From Shinella granuli (GTDB taxonomy: Bacteria; Pseudomonadota; Alphaproteobacteria; Rhizobiales; Rhizobiaceae), in contig NZ_SLVX01000001.1 of assembly GCF_004341885.1 (NCBI RefSeq), positions 558,001-622,000 of the forward strand: 64,000 nucleotides of DNA, in the 5' to 3' direction. Numbering within the stretch: the first letter of the stretch is position 1; every line of letters begins with the position of its first letter. Below are positions 21,386 through 30,282 of the stretch, piece after piece. A program made the translations under genes and the position numbers. The notes below the pieces were generated by a model, which had not been told where the DNA came from, searched no databases, and was given only the letters and a program-made list of their open reading frames with translations.

Positions 21386-22153
21386 TTACCAGATGCCGCG
21401 GGTCACGCCGTTCCAGAGCCAGGTCCAGATCGGCGGATGATACCATTGCCGCGAGGGCGCCGCTATTTTCAAGGGCTTGAGATTGCCGGCCGCCGCATCG
21501 CGCATCGCCTCGACGATGATGCCGGTCGAGGCCGCCGTCTGGAGCAGCGGATAGGTGTGCATCGTGTCGCGTTTGGAAGGTTTGACGCGCTGCTGGTAGA
21601 GGACGTGGCCGGTGTCGACGCCCGGATCGACGAGGTGCACGGTGCCGCCGAAATTCTCCTCGTCGCGCTCGATGCGCGACCAGTAGCCGCCCTGCAGGCC
21701 GCGATATTGCGGGTTGATGCCGGCGTGGAAGTTGAGGACGGGACAGGGGGTCGCGGCAAGCGTTTGCGCCTTCATGATGCGGCAGCTCACGAGAAGCAGC
21801 GCGACCGGCCGGATTTCTCCAAGCGCCGTCAGCAGTTCGGGACTGTTGGCCGAGGGGACGGCGATGCGGCGGATTGCCGGGTCCACCGAGGGGTTTGCAC
21901 CGAATTCCTCAAGGATTTCCGCGGCGCGTTTCGTGGTGAAGCGCTTGCCGTATCGGGAGACGACCATGGTGGCGAGCTGGCCGAGGGCCTGCACCCAGCC
22001 GAGTTTTTTCGCCCGCCGCCGGATGAACAGCTTTTGCGATTCGGGCTGTTCCTCGATGACGACGAGGTTCGGGAAAGCGGCCTTGAGGGCGTTGACGACG
22101 ATTTCCGGGTTGGGGCCGGGCTGGATCAGAATGGCGATGGTCGGTGCCGTCAT
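21386..22153 (-). CDS. formyltransferase family protein
   Basis: A 255-residue protein with the formyl_trans_N fold seen in methionyl-tRNA formyltransferase and GAR transformylase. The catalytic Asn-His-Asp pattern is visible as VLNFHAGINPQYRG (Asn and His) and DPGVDTGHVLYQQ (Asp). It is short and lacks the C-terminal tRNA-binding domain, so it is not Fmt itself. The acceptor is unknown. Its place among THF-dependent genes suggests use of formyl-THF, but it could also be a sugar formyltransferase. A palindromic repeat pair starts 26 bases upstream. Confidence 0.8.
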   Translation of the reverse strand: MTAPTIAILIQPGPNPEIVVNALKAAFPNLVVIEEQPESQKLFIRRRAKKLGWVQALGQLATMVVSRYGKRFTTKRAAEILEEFGANPSVDPAIRRIAVPSANSPELLTALGEIRPVALLLVSCRIMKAQTLAATPCPVLNFHAGINPQYRGLQGGYWSRIERDEENFGGTVHLVDPGVDTGHVLYQQRVKPSKRDTMHTYPLLQTAASTGIIVEAMRDAAAGNLKPLKIAAPSRQWYHPPIWTWLWNGVTRGIW

Positions 22154-22178
22154 CGAGGAGCCTATGCATTTGCGTCCG

Positions 22179-22314
22179 CCCCTCATCCGGCTGCCGCCAC
22201 CTTCTCCCCGCAAGCGGGGAGAAGGAAATGCCGCGTCGGTTTCCTCGATCATGACCGGTTCGTCGGGCACGTTCCCTCTCCCCGCTTGCGGGGAGAGGGT
22301 TAGGGTGAGGGGCA
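22179..22314. repeat. paired palindromic intergenic element
   Basis: Inverted copies at 22179-22226 and 22271-22314 of the same element as at 15.6 kb, with CTTCTCCCCGC hairpins and CCCTCATC or GGTGAGGG ends. They lie in the 5' flank of the formyltransferase gene, so a promoter for it must be close by or further upstream. Confidence 0.75.
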
Positions 22315-22395
22315 ATTTCGGCCGACACTGTCGCGCGCGGAGTTTATCGCCGTCTTAAGGGGAGGGGGGATCCTGCCGGATTGGATAACGCTTCC

Positions 22396-22986
22396 TTACC
22401 GCGCGCGCAAAAGCTCGCCCGTCAGGTCGCCATAGCCGGTAAAGCGATATTCGTAGGTGAGGCCGAGATAGTCCGCCGCCTCCTTCGCCTTCTGCTGCAG
22501 GCCCTCGTCCTCGACCTGCGAGAGATAGACGAGCTTGGTGTAGTTGCCGAAATACATGTCCTTCAGCTGCGGGTAGCGGTCGAGGCCGAGCGGCTCGATG
22601 ACGAAGGCGCGGAACTGGCGGGCGAGGAAATCGGTGAGGAAGAAGGAGGTGACGTCGTCGTCCTTGGCCGCAAAGGCCTCGTTGCCGGCGAAGAAGGAAT
22701 AACAGTGCGGGCCGGCGATGCGCTCGACGCCCTCGCGCTCGCAGAGCCGGTCGAGAAGGCCCCCGGTGCCGCAATCCGCATAGCCGACGAAGATGCGCGA
22801 AAACCCCTCGGCGCGCGCTTCGGCGATCGCCTGTTCCACGCCGGGGGTAATCTTTTCCGGATGGGCGTGCCAGATGGCGGGAAGACAGAGAAGGTCGATA
22901 TGGGAAAGACCGTTCGCTTCGCGGATGGCGATGACCTCGCGGGCGATGGCGCCGCAGGCGATGACGCGAACCTTTTCCGCGTTCAT
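22396..22986 (-). CDS. DUF1638 domain protein
   Basis: A 196-residue protein of the DUF1638 family, whose members often sit beside corrinoid methyltransferase genes in archaea and bacteria. The start is typical: KVRVIACGAIAREV. Cysteines occur in IACGA, GYADCGTGG and HCYSFF, a pattern consistent with metal or corrinoid handling, though no function is established. ATG 22986 is chosen because GGTGA precedes it and it matches the family start; earlier in-frame starts at 23037 and 23052 would add a non-conserved segment and run toward the divergent entericidin gene. Confidence 0.82.
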   Translation of the reverse strand: MNAEKVRVIACGAIAREVIAIREANGLSHIDLLCLPAIWHAHPEKITPGVEQAIAEARAEGFSRIFVGYADCGTGGLLDRLCEREGVERIAGPHCYSFFAGNEAFAAKDDDVTSFFLTDFLARQFRAFVIEPLGLDRYPQLKDMYFGNYTKLVYLSQVEDEGLQQKAKEAADYLGLTYEYRFTGYGDLTGELLRAR

Positions 22987-23054
22987 GCGTTCACCGGTGG
23001 GACTTCCATCCCGAAGTTCTGCGTCAACCACATCCATGAAAAGGGACTCCAATC

Positions 23055-23213
23055 ATGACTGGGACGAACCTGACCCGTATGACCATCGTTCTCGCCGCCC
23101 TCCTGGCGCTCAGCGCCTGCGGCAACACCATTCGCGGCATGGGTCGGGATACGGCCAATGCCGTGGATGCGACGCAGGCCGCCGGCCAGGATATCGACAA
23201 CGCCGCAAACTAA
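23055..23213 (+). CDS. entericidin-like small lipoprotein (52 aa)
   Basis: A 52-residue lipoprotein. Residues 8-21 form a short signal ending in the lipobox LSAC, and the mature part (GNTIRGMGRDTANAVD, then AAGQDIDNAA) matches the entericidin A/B family. Entericidins are small membrane lipoproteins tied to stress and cell lysis in enteric bacteria; most rhizobial members are uncharacterised. It is divergent from the DUF1638 gene and ends in a hairpin region. It is missed by length cut-offs but is clear on inspection. Confidence 0.8.
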   Translation: MTGTNLTRMTIVLAALLALSACGNTIRGMGRDTANAVDATQAAGQDIDNAAN

Positions 23214-23225
23214 AGGTCGTCAGCG

Positions 23226-23254
23226 GACGGCGCCGATTCAAGACCGGCGCCGTC
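23226..23254. terminator. 10-bp stem-loop between convergent genes
   Basis: GACGGCGCCG (23226-23235) and CGGCGCCGTC (23245-23254) pair around ATTCAAGAC. It lies between the entericidin and corrinoid-protein genes and could end both. There is no T-run on either strand, so its efficiency is uncertain. Confidence 0.5.
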
Positions 23255-23264
23255 GAGTTCAATA

Positions 23265-23960
23265 TCAGCCGGCAAGCATGTTGTGCTTGCGCTTCATGAA
23301 TTCCTTGGCGGTTTCCACGGCCACGGCCGCATCGCGGCAGTAGGCATCGGCGCCGACGGCCTTGCCGAATTCCTCGTTCAGCGGCGCGCCGCCGACGAGA
23401 ACGACGTAGTCGTCGCGCAGGCCCTTTTCCTTCATCGTGTCGATGACGACCTTCATATAGGGCATGGTGGTCGTCAGCAGGGCCGACATGCCGAGGATGT
23501 CCGGCTGCTCGCGCTCGATGGCTTCGAGATAGTTCTCGACCGGGTTGTTGATGCCGAGGTCGATGACGTCGAAGCCGGCGCCTTCCATCATCATGCCGAC
23601 GAGGTTCTTGCCGATGTCGTGGATGTCGCCCTTGACGGTGCCGATGACCATCTTGCCCTGCTTCGGCGCGCCGGTGGCGGCGAGCAGCGGGCGCAGGATC
23701 GCCATGCCGGCCTTCATCGCATTGGCCGAGAGCAGAACTTCCGGCACGAAGAGGATGCCGTCGCGGAAATCGACGCCGACGATGCGCATGCCTTCGACGA
23801 GGGCCTGGGTCAGGACGTCGTAAGGGGCCCAGCCACGCTCGAGCAGGATGTTGGTTCCTTCCTCGATTTCCTCCTTCAGGCCGTCGTAGAGGTCGTCGTG
23901 CATCTGCTGCACGAGCTCTTCGTCGGAGAGATCGGCGAGAATGATTTCGTCGTCAGACAT
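23265..23960 (-). CDS. corrinoid (B12-binding) methyl-carrier protein, MtbC-like
   Basis: A 231-residue corrinoid protein that accepts a methyl group from the MttB-family enzyme and passes it to the THF-dependent methyltransferase. Residues about 10-95 are the helical methionine-synthase-type cap, including VDFRDGILFVPEVLLSANAM. The rest is the Rossmann-like cobalamin domain with the lower-ligand motif DIHDIG (GDIHDIGKNLV) near 110. The start at 23960 is unambiguous. It is divergent from the mttB-like gene across 368 bases, suggesting shared control. Confidence 0.93.
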   Translation of the reverse strand: MSDDEIILADLSDEELVQQMHDDLYDGLKEEIEEGTNILLERGWAPYDVLTQALVEGMRIVGVDFRDGILFVPEVLLSANAMKAGMAILRPLLAATGAPKQGKMVIGTVKGDIHDIGKNLVGMMMEGAGFDVIDLGINNPVENYLEAIEREQPDILGMSALLTTTMPYMKVVIDTMKEKGLRDDYVVLVGGAPLNEEFGKAVGADAYCRDAAVAVETAKEFMKRKHNMLAG

Positions 23961-24328
23961 TGTGTTTCCTCGTCTCCAGTGGCGCTGCGGCGGCAGGCTC
24001 TCACCACAAGGAATAACCTTCCTCTTGCGCGAACCTGATTTTGAAAGCGACGTCGCATATGGTGAAAAGCGACCAGCCTCCCACTTCTTGCATGCATAGC
24101 CGGTAAAGCCGTGAATTGACAGTGCAAACACGTGAATGCCGCTACGCTGCCCGTCGCAAACCCGCTATAGTTCCGGGCAAGCCGGTATCCCGCGTGCGCC
24201 ACCGCTTGGCGCATTGAGAACCGCCCCGCCCCGGCGGCTTGCTAGCATAGAAAGAAAGGCGCGTTCGGGCGCCGGAAGAACAAGGCCCGCGGTGCTTTCG
24301 GCACCGGGATAACAAGGAAAGACGGATC
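23961..24328. promoter_or_regulatory. divergent control region of the corrinoid protein and MttB genes
   Basis: This 368-base gap has no convincing gene. It contains the palindrome-like GCGACGTCGC in a relatively AT-rich stretch near 24050 and a GTCGCAA at 24153-24159, which recall the TTGCGACA elements at 13.0 kb. It should hold both promoters and the binding sites of a quaternary-amine regulator. Exact promoters could not be fixed. Confidence 0.35.
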
Positions 24329-25900
24329 ATGAGCGAGGACATTCAGCAGGTGGCAAGCGAGGGTGGTGGTCGCCGCTCGCGTGAGGGGCGCGGCGCGGCC
24401 GCGCGGCGTGCCTCGCGCACGGGGGGCGGTCCGGGCCCGTCGCTGCCCTACATCACCCGCAAGATCAAGGAATACGAGGTCCTCGACGAGGAAGGCCTGC
24501 AGCTCATCGAGGCGAATGCCGACCGGGTGCTGGAGGAGATCGGCATCGAGTTCCGCGAGGATCCGGAAGCGCTCCAGCTCTGGAAGGAAGCCGGCGCCGA
24601 CGTCAAGGGCGAGCGCGTGCACTTTCCGAAGGGCCTTTGCCGCGAGCTCCTGAAGACCGCGCCGTCCAGCTTCACCTGGCATGCCCGCAATCCCGAGCGC
24701 AGCGTGCATATCGGCGGCAAGGCCACCGTCTTCGTGCCGGTCTATGGCCCGCCCTTCGTGCGCGACCTCGAAGGCAACCGCCGCTATGCGACGATCGAGG
24801 ATTTCCGCAATTTCGTGAAGCTCGCCTATATGGCGCCGTCCATGCATTCTTCCGGCGGCACGGTCTGCGAGCCGGTGGACGTTCCGGTGAACAAGCGTCA
24901 CCTGGACATGGTCTACAGCCACATCAAATATTCCGACAAGCCGTTCATGGGCTCGGTCACCGCACCGGAACGCGCGGAAGACTCGATCGCCATGGCCAAG
25001 ATCGTCTTCGGCGACGCGTTCGTCGAAAACAACACGGTCATGATGAACCTCATCAACGCCAACTCGCCGATGGTCTTCGACGAGACCATGGTGGGCGCGC
25101 TGAAGGTCTATGCGCGGCACAACCAGGCGTGCGTCGTCTCGCCGTTCATCCTGTCGGGCGCGATGAGCCCCGTGACGGTCGCCGGCACGCTGACGCAGAT
25201 CCTTGCCGAGGTTCTCGCCGGTGCCTCCTTCACCCAGCTTATCCGCAAGGGTGCGCCGGTATTGTTCGGCACCTTCGCCGCCTCGATCTCCATGCAGTCG
25301 GGCGCGCCGACCTTCGGCTCGCCCGAGCCTTCGCTCGTTTCCTACGGCGCGGCGCAGCTTGCCCGCCGTCTCGGCATTCCGTTCCGGACCGGCGGTTCGC
25401 TCTGCGGCTCGAAGATCCCGGATGCGCAGGCTGCCCACGAATCGGCCAACACGCTGAACATGACGCTGCTCGCCGGCACGAACTTCGTGCTGCATGCGGC
25501 CGGCTGGCTGGAAGGCGGCCTCGTCGCCTCCTACGAAAAGTTCATGATCGATCAGGACCAGCTCGGCATGCAGCAGAAGTTCGCCGAGGGCATCGACCTT
25601 TCGGAGAATGCCCAGGCGCTCGACGCGATCCGCGAGGTCGGCCCGGGCAGCCACTATCTCGGCTGCGCCCATACCCAGGCCAACTTCCAGACCGCCTTCT
25701 ACCGCTCGCCGCTCGCCGACAACAACTCGTTCGAGCAGTGGGAGATCGAGGGCCAGAAGCGCATCGAGGACCGCGCCAACGCGCTCTGCCGCACTTGGCT
25801 GGAGAGCTACGAGGCGCCCTATCTCGACCCGGCGATCGACGAGGCGCTGCTCGCCTACGTCAAGAGCCGCAAGGACTCGATGCCGGACGCCTTCACCTGA
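24329..25900 (+). CDS. MttB-family methylamine/quaternary-amine:corrinoid methyltransferase (non-pyrrolysine)
   Basis: A 523-residue member of the trimethylamine methyltransferase (MttB) superfamily. It would demethylate a quaternary amine such as glycine betaine and load the methyl group on the corrinoid protein. The frame has no internal TAG, so it lacks the pyrrolysine that defines true trimethylamine enzymes, as in MtgB-type betaine enzymes. The N-terminal 40 residues are Gly/Arg-rich (EGGGRRSREGRG), an unusual disordered leader; the barrel follows from residue 45. The gene is divergent from its carrier protein and followed by a ferredoxin gene. The substrate is inferred from context, namely the Bmt and betaine-type ABC genes. 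Confidence 0.92.
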   Translation: MSEDIQQVASEGGGRRSREGRGAAARRASRTGGGPGPSLPYITRKIKEYEVLDEEGLQLIEANADRVLEEIGIEFREDPEALQLWKEAGADVKGERVHFPKGLCRELLKTAPSSFTWHARNPERSVHIGGKATVFVPVYGPPFVRDLEGNRRYATIEDFRNFVKLAYMAPSMHSSGGTVCEPVDVPVNKRHLDMVYSHIKYSDKPFMGSVTAPERAEDSIAMAKIVFGDAFVENNTVMMNLINANSPMVFDETMVGALKVYARHNQACVVSPFILSGAMSPVTVAGTLTQILAEVLAGASFTQLIRKGAPVLFGTFAASISMQSGAPTFGSPEPSLVSYGAAQLARRLGIPFRTGGSLCGSKIPDAQAAHESANTLNMTLLAGTNFVLHAAGWLEGGLVASYEKFMIDQDQLGMQQKFAEGIDLSENAQALDAIREVGPGSHYLGCAHTQANFQTAFYRSPLADNNSFEQWEIEGQKRIEDRANALCRTWLESYEAPYLDPAIDEALLAYVKSRKDSMPDAFT

Positions 25901-26007
25901 AAGGGTCCCGATCGCGCCAGGGAGCAAGGCGGAGCAACGCGGGTGGCGGACATGATCCAGAAGGAAGTCTGGCGTCCCCACTATGAACTCAAGGGGGACG
26001 TGACCCG

Positions 26008-26700
26008 GTGAGGGGGCGTCGCCCCGATCTCGATACGATCCGTGCGGCTCTCAAGCCGCACGGTCTTTTTTTGCGCGGCACCGTCGATTTGTCCGGAGAC
26101 GAGACGGCACCAGACCTTGCGGATGGCCGCCCTGCGGCCGGCGTCGTGCTCGTCGGCAATATCGGCAGCTCGATCTGGCCGGCCTTTTCGCGCTGGCGGG
26201 CCGAACAGGCGGATCGCGGCGGCCCGGACCCGCTCGACGCCTGGTCGAAAGAGGTCATCCAGGCCGTCGCCGCGGCGGCCGGCGCGACCGCCTGGTTTCC
26301 CTCCGATCCGCCCTGGCAGCCGTTCCAGCGCTGGGCCATGCGGGCGGAAGGCCTGAAGGCATCGCCGCTCGGCATCCTCATCCATCCCGTCTACGGCCTC
26401 TGGCACGGCTATCGCGGTGCGCTCGGCTTTTCGACGCCGATCGCGGACGCCCCCCTGCACACTGCGCCGCACCCCTGTGCGCACTGTCCCGACAAGCCGT
26501 GCCTGGCGGCCTGTCCCGCCGGTGCCGTCCGTCTCGACATGTTCGACGTGCCCGCCTGCCGGGCGCATCTGCGCATGCCGGCGGGGCAGGGCGGCTGCAT
26601 GGTCGCCGGCTGCCTTTCCCGCGCGGCCTGTCCCGTGGGGGCGGCCTATCGTTACGACGAGGCCCAGCTTCGCTTTCACATGGCGGCGCTGTCGCTTTGA
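26008..26700 (+). CDS. 4Fe-4S ferredoxin-like protein of the MttB cluster
   Basis: A 230-residue protein with a C-terminal iron-sulfur region: CAHCPDKPCLAACP gives one complete 4Fe-4S motif, and later cysteines in GGCMVAGCLSRAACPVG suggest a second, atypical cluster. The first 130 residues have no clear family, though the whole resembles QueG-like cobalamin or electron-transfer proteins. A likely role is electron supply to the RamA-like activase, which is inference. The start is GTG 26008 with AAGGGGGA upstream. It lies 107 bases after the MttB gene on the same strand. Confidence 0.75.
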   Translation: MRGRRPDLDTIRAALKPHGLFLRGTVDLSGDETAPDLADGRPAAGVVLVGNIGSSIWPAFSRWRAEQADRGGPDPLDAWSKEVIQAVAAAAGATAWFPSDPPWQPFQRWAMRAEGLKASPLGILIHPVYGLWHGYRGALGFSTPIADAPLHTAPHPCAHCPDKPCLAACPAGAVRLDMFDVPACRAHLRMPAGQGGCMVAGCLSRAACPVGAAYRYDEAQLRFHMAALSL

Positions 26701-26753
26701 TCTTTTGTCGGGCCTGCTGCTAAATTCGCCGCATTGCCGGCGGAGCCAGGGGC

Positions 26754-27506
26754 ATGCGCGTCCTTCTGTTCCTCTTTCTTCTTCTTGCCGCCCTGACCCT
26801 GCGGAGCATTGCCATGGCCGAACCGCCGAAATGTACCGAGATCGAGCATCTCTCGGGCCGCTACACCGTCTGCACATTCGACCCGGCGCAAGAGACGATC
26901 CGGCTCTTCGGTGCGGCCACGCTCGTCAGCCGCGGCGCGCGCTATGACCAGCTCAACACCCATCTCCTGCGCAACGGGCAGCACATGACCTTCGCCATGA
27001 ACGGCGGCATGTATCACCCCGATTACGGGCCGGTCGGCCTTCTGGTGGAAGGGGGGCGGGAGGCCGGCGCGCTCAACCGGGGCGATGCGTTCGGCAATTT
27101 CTTCCTCAAGCCGAACGGCGTGTTCTGGGTTGGCGAGGGCAGGGCCGGCGTGATGGAGACGGAGGCTTTCGCCAGGGCAGGGCTTTCGCCGCGTGAGGCG
27201 ACGCAATCCGGGCCGATGCTGGTCATCGACGGGAACATCCATCCGCGGTTCCTTGCCGACGGCACGAGCCTGCAGATCCGCAACGGGGTCGGCAGCCTTC
27301 CCGACGGGCGGATCGCCTTCGTCATCTCGAACGATCCCGTCCGGTTCCACGACTTCGCGACGCTCTTCCGGGACCGGCTGCACAGCCGCAACGCGCTTTT
27401 CCTCGATGGCAGCATTTCCAGCCTCTACGCCCCGGAAATCCGGCGCCACGACCGGGATGCCGTGATGGGCACCATCATCGCCGTCGTGAAAAATCTGCCC
27501 TGGTGA
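26754..27506 (+). CDS. phosphodiester glycosidase (NAGPA) family secreted protein
   Basis: A 250-residue protein with a signal peptide (residues 1-22, ending MAEP). The mature domain matches the NAGPA or YigE-type family: FAMNGGMYHPDYGPVGLLV near residue 85 and SGPMLVIDGNIHPRF near 155, then NALFLDGSISSLY. Family members cleave phosphodiester-linked sugars or N-acetylglucosamine caps; the substrate here is unknown. It follows the ferredoxin gene by 53 bases but is probably a separate function in the periplasm. Confidence 0.85.
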   Translation: MRVLLFLFLLLAALTLRSIAMAEPPKCTEIEHLSGRYTVCTFDPAQETIRLFGAATLVSRGARYDQLNTHLLRNGQHMTFAMNGGMYHPDYGPVGLLVEGGREAGALNRGDAFGNFFLKPNGVFWVGEGRAGVMETEAFARAGLSPREATQSGPMLVIDGNIHPRFLADGTSLQIRNGVGSLPDGRIAFVISNDPVRFHDFATLFRDRLHSRNALFLDGSISSLYAPEIRRHDRDAVMGTIIAVVKNLPW

Positions 27507-27563
27507 GAAATTTTTTCGGAAGGGCACCCAAGGATCGCGGCCCGACGCACGTCTGAAAGGACA

Positions 27564-28109
27564 GTGCACAGCAATCGGGATGGACCCGTGGAAACAGAAC
27601 TCGTCGAAAAGGCGGCATCGGGCGACAGGCAGGCTTTCGCCGCGCTTGTCGAAAGCCGCTATGATTTCATCCATGCCGTTGCCTGGCGATGGTGCGGCGA
27701 CCGGCAGGACGCCGAGGACGTGGCGCAGGAGGTCTGCATACGCCTTGCAAGCGCCATCCGCGGCTTCAAGGGCGCGAGCCGCTTCGGTACCTGGCTCTAT
27801 ACGGTGACGCTGAATGCCGCGCGCGACCAGCTGCGCAAGCGGCGCCGGGCCGAATGGCGCGACGCTGCCTATCTGCGCGAACAGGCGGTGCTCGACGGCA
27901 CCCCCGCGGAGGACGGCAACGAGGAACTCTGGCAGGCGGTGCGCCAGTTGCCCGACAAGCAGCGCGACGCGGTGCTTTTGATCTACGCCGAAGGCCTCAG
28001 CCATGCGGCCGCGGCCGATGTGCTCGGCTGCGCCGAAACGACGATTTCCTGGCATGTGCACGAGGCCCGCAAGCGCCTGAAGGTGCTCTTGCGCGATGCG
28101 GCCGCGTGA
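27564..28109 (+). CDS. ECF-type RNA polymerase sigma factor
   Basis: A 181-residue sigma factor. Region 2 spans about residues 15-85 (GDRQAFAALVESRYDFIHAVAWR, with the DAEDVAQEV element), and region 4 spans about 115-175 (RQLPDKQRDAVLLIYAEGLSHAAAADVLGC). Both core regions are intact. GTG 27564 is chosen because AAAGGA lies just upstream; GTG 27588 is possible. The gene is 14 bases ahead of a membrane vWA-domain gene that takes the place where an anti-sigma factor normally lies. Confidence 0.92.
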   Translation: MHSNRDGPVETELVEKAASGDRQAFAALVESRYDFIHAVAWRWCGDRQDAEDVAQEVCIRLASAIRGFKGASRFGTWLYTVTLNAARDQLRKRRRAEWRDAAYLREQAVLDGTPAEDGNEELWQAVRQLPDKQRDAVLLIYAEGLSHAAAADVLGCAETTISWHVHEARKRLKVLLRDAAA

Positions 28110-28123
28110 CGGAAGGACAGACG

Positions 28124-30211
28124 ATGAGCGATCTCGACCTCGAAAAACTCGCCCGCGACAGGGCGCCGGCCGCCGACCCCGCGGCCCGTGCCCGTGCGCT
28201 CGCCGCCGCCATGGAGGCGTTCGACGGCGCGGAAAAAAATGCTGCCAGCTCCCAAGGATCGTCCGCAGGCGGGCGTCAAAGCTCCATCTTCAACCGGATA
28301 TGGAGCCCCATCATGAACCGCAGACTTCTCGCCGGCTCGGCCCTTGCCACGCTGCTCGTCGTGCCTGTCGCCGGCCTCGTGACCTATGAACTGGTGAACA
28401 ACGGCACGGTGCCGCTCACCGTGACGACGGAGGTCGCCGAAACGTCCGGCGACCAGGATCTGCGCACCCGCCAGCAGGAGGCCAAGAAGACCACGCCGAA
28501 CGCCGGCGCGCTTTCCGAGGCCCTGCAAAGCGGCGAGGCCCGGGACGGCAGCGCAAGGCAGGCGACCGGGGCGGAGGCGAAAGCGGAGGCCGCGCAGCCG
28601 ACCGACATGCTGGCTGCCGAGCCTGTACCGCTTGCCGAGAGCCGGGAAGAGGAGGCCCTCGCGGCCGCGCCGGATTCCTTTGCGCTGGGCGGGGCGGTCG
28701 CCACGCAGCCGCTGAGCCGCGCCATCACGCAGCCCTCCGCGACGGCGGACGCCATCGCGATGCCCGTGCCCGCGGAGGACCGCGAGCGTTTCGCCTCGGC
28801 CGATCCCAACCCGGTGAAGAGCGTCGCCACCGATCCGGTCTCGACCTTCTCCGCCGATGTCGACACGGCGTCCTATTCCTATGTGCGCCGCGCGCTGCTC
28901 GGCGGCAGCCTGCCGGACCGGGAGGCCGTTCGGGTGGAGGAACTGGTCAACTATTTCCCCTATGACTGGAAGGGGCCGGAGACGGCGGAAAAGCCGTTCA
29001 ACGCCACCGTCACCGTCCTGCCGACGCCGTGGAACAAGGACACCGAGCTGCTGCATATCGGCATCAAGGGGTTCGAGACCGCGGCGACGGCGCAGCCCGC
29101 GGCCAACCTCGTCTTCCTCATCGACGTTTCCGGCTCGATGGACGCGCCGGACAAGCTGCCGCTCCTGAAGGGCGCCTTCCGCCTGCTGGTCGGCAAGCTG
29201 AAGGACACGGACACCGTCTCCATCGTCACCTATGCCGGCAATGCCGGCGTGGTGCTGGAGCCGACCGCGGTGAAGGACCGGCAGAAGATCCTCGACGCCA
29301 TCGACACGCTGCAGCCGGGCGGCTCGACGGCAGGCGCGGAGGGAATCGAGGCGGCCTACCGGCTGGCTGAAAAAGCCTTCAAGACGGATGGCGTCAACCG
29401 CGTCATGCTGGCGACGGACGGCGATTTCAACGTCGGCCCCGCAAACGACGATGACCTGAAGCGCATCATCGAGGAGCGGCGCAAGAGCGGCATCTTCCTC
29501 TCCGTGCTCGGCTTCGGCCGCGGCAACTACAATGACGGCATGATGCAGACGCTGGCGCAGAACGGCAACGGCACGGCCGCCTATATCGACACGCTGGCCG
29601 AGGCGCAGAAGACGCTGGTGGAGGAGGCGGGCGCCTCGCTCTTCCCCATCGCCAAGGACGTCAAGTTCCAGATCGAGTTCAATCCCGAGCGCATCGCCGA
29701 ATACCGCCTGATCGGCTATGAGACCCGCGTGCTCAACCGCGAGGATTTCAACAACGACAAGGTGGATGCGGGCGACATCGGCTCCGGCCACCGGGTGACG
29801 GCGATCTACGAGGTGACGCCGAAGGGCAGCCCCGCCGTGCTGAACGATCCGCTGCGCTACGGCAAGGAGAACGCCGCAGCGGCGCCTGTGGCCGAGAGCG
29901 GCGAGCTCGCCTTCCTGAAGATGCGCTGGAAGAAGCCGGATGGCGAGACGAGCGAACTCGCCACCCTGCCGGTGACCGATGCCGATGCCGTCGCCGACGT
30001 GAACGCCGCTGCGCCGGATGTGCGCTTCTCCGTCGCCGTCGCCGCCTTCGGCCAGAAGCTGAAGGGCGTGAGCGCCCTGCAGGACTATGCCTATGGCTCG
30101 ATCCTCGGCCTTGCGGAAGCGGCGAAGGGCAACGACCCCTTCGGCTATCGCGCGGAGTTCCTGAAGCTCGTCCAGCTCGCCGGCGGCCTTTCCGGCGAGA
30201 AGGCGGAATAG
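28124..30211 (+). CDS. membrane-anchored von Willebrand factor A domain protein (YfbK-like)
   Basis: A 695-residue protein with a short cytoplasmic N-terminus (1-66), one membrane helix (about 68-86) and a long periplasmic part. The latter has a Ser, Ala and Glu-rich linker to about residue 225, a vWA domain with the metal-binding motif DVSGSMD (about 335), and a C-terminal DUF3520-type region. The vWA fold binds metal and partner proteins. The layout resembles YfbK. Because it follows an ECF sigma gene directly, the cytoplasmic segment could act as an anti-sigma factor; that is inference. No typical zinc anti-sigma motif is present. Confidence 0.88.
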   Translation: MSDLDLEKLARDRAPAADPAARARALAAAMEAFDGAEKNAASSQGSSAGGRQSSIFNRIWSPIMNRRLLAGSALATLLVVPVAGLVTYELVNNGTVPLTVTTEVAETSGDQDLRTRQQEAKKTTPNAGALSEALQSGEARDGSARQATGAEAKAEAAQPTDMLAAEPVPLAESREEEALAAAPDSFALGGAVATQPLSRAITQPSATADAIAMPVPAEDRERFASADPNPVKSVATDPVSTFSADVDTASYSYVRRALLGGSLPDREAVRVEELVNYFPYDWKGPETAEKPFNATVTVLPTPWNKDTELLHIGIKGFETAATAQPAANLVFLIDVSGSMDAPDKLPLLKGAFRLLVGKLKDTDTVSIVTYAGNAGVVLEPTAVKDRQKILDAIDTLQPGGSTAGAEGIEAAYRLAEKAFKTDGVNRVMLATDGDFNVGPANDDDLKRIIEERRKSGIFLSVLGFGRGNYNDGMMQTLAQNGNGTAAYIDTLAEAQKTLVEEAGASLFPIAKDVKFQIEFNPERIAEYRLIGYETRVLNREDFNNDKVDAGDIGSGHRVTAIYEVTPKGSPAVLNDPLRYGKENAAAAPVAESGELAFLKMRWKKPDGETSELATLPVTDADAVADVNAAAPDVRFSVAVAAFGQKLKGVSALQDYAYGSILGLAEAAKGNDPFGYRAEFLKLVQLAGGLSGEKAE

Positions 30212-30282
30212 GGCAGGCCGCCTTGCCCCTGGCCCGCCGGACCTTGTCCTCGCGGGTAGAGGCAATCGGTACTCCCTTTGCC

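Noticed and set aside
24329-25900. Pyrrolysine (amber) codon in the MttB-like gene
   Set aside because: The frame is open from ATG to TGA without an internal TAG, so no pyrrolysine is used.
25952-26011. 19-residue ORF (MIQKEVWRPHYELKGDVTR) ahead of the ferredoxin gene
   Set aside because: It overlaps the GTG of the ferredoxin gene by four bases and could be a leader, but its length gives no way to support it.
27689-30211. Longer version of the vWA gene starting inside the sigma factor gene
   Set aside because: The extra N-terminus is a frame shadow of the sigma gene; ATG 28124 has a good context.
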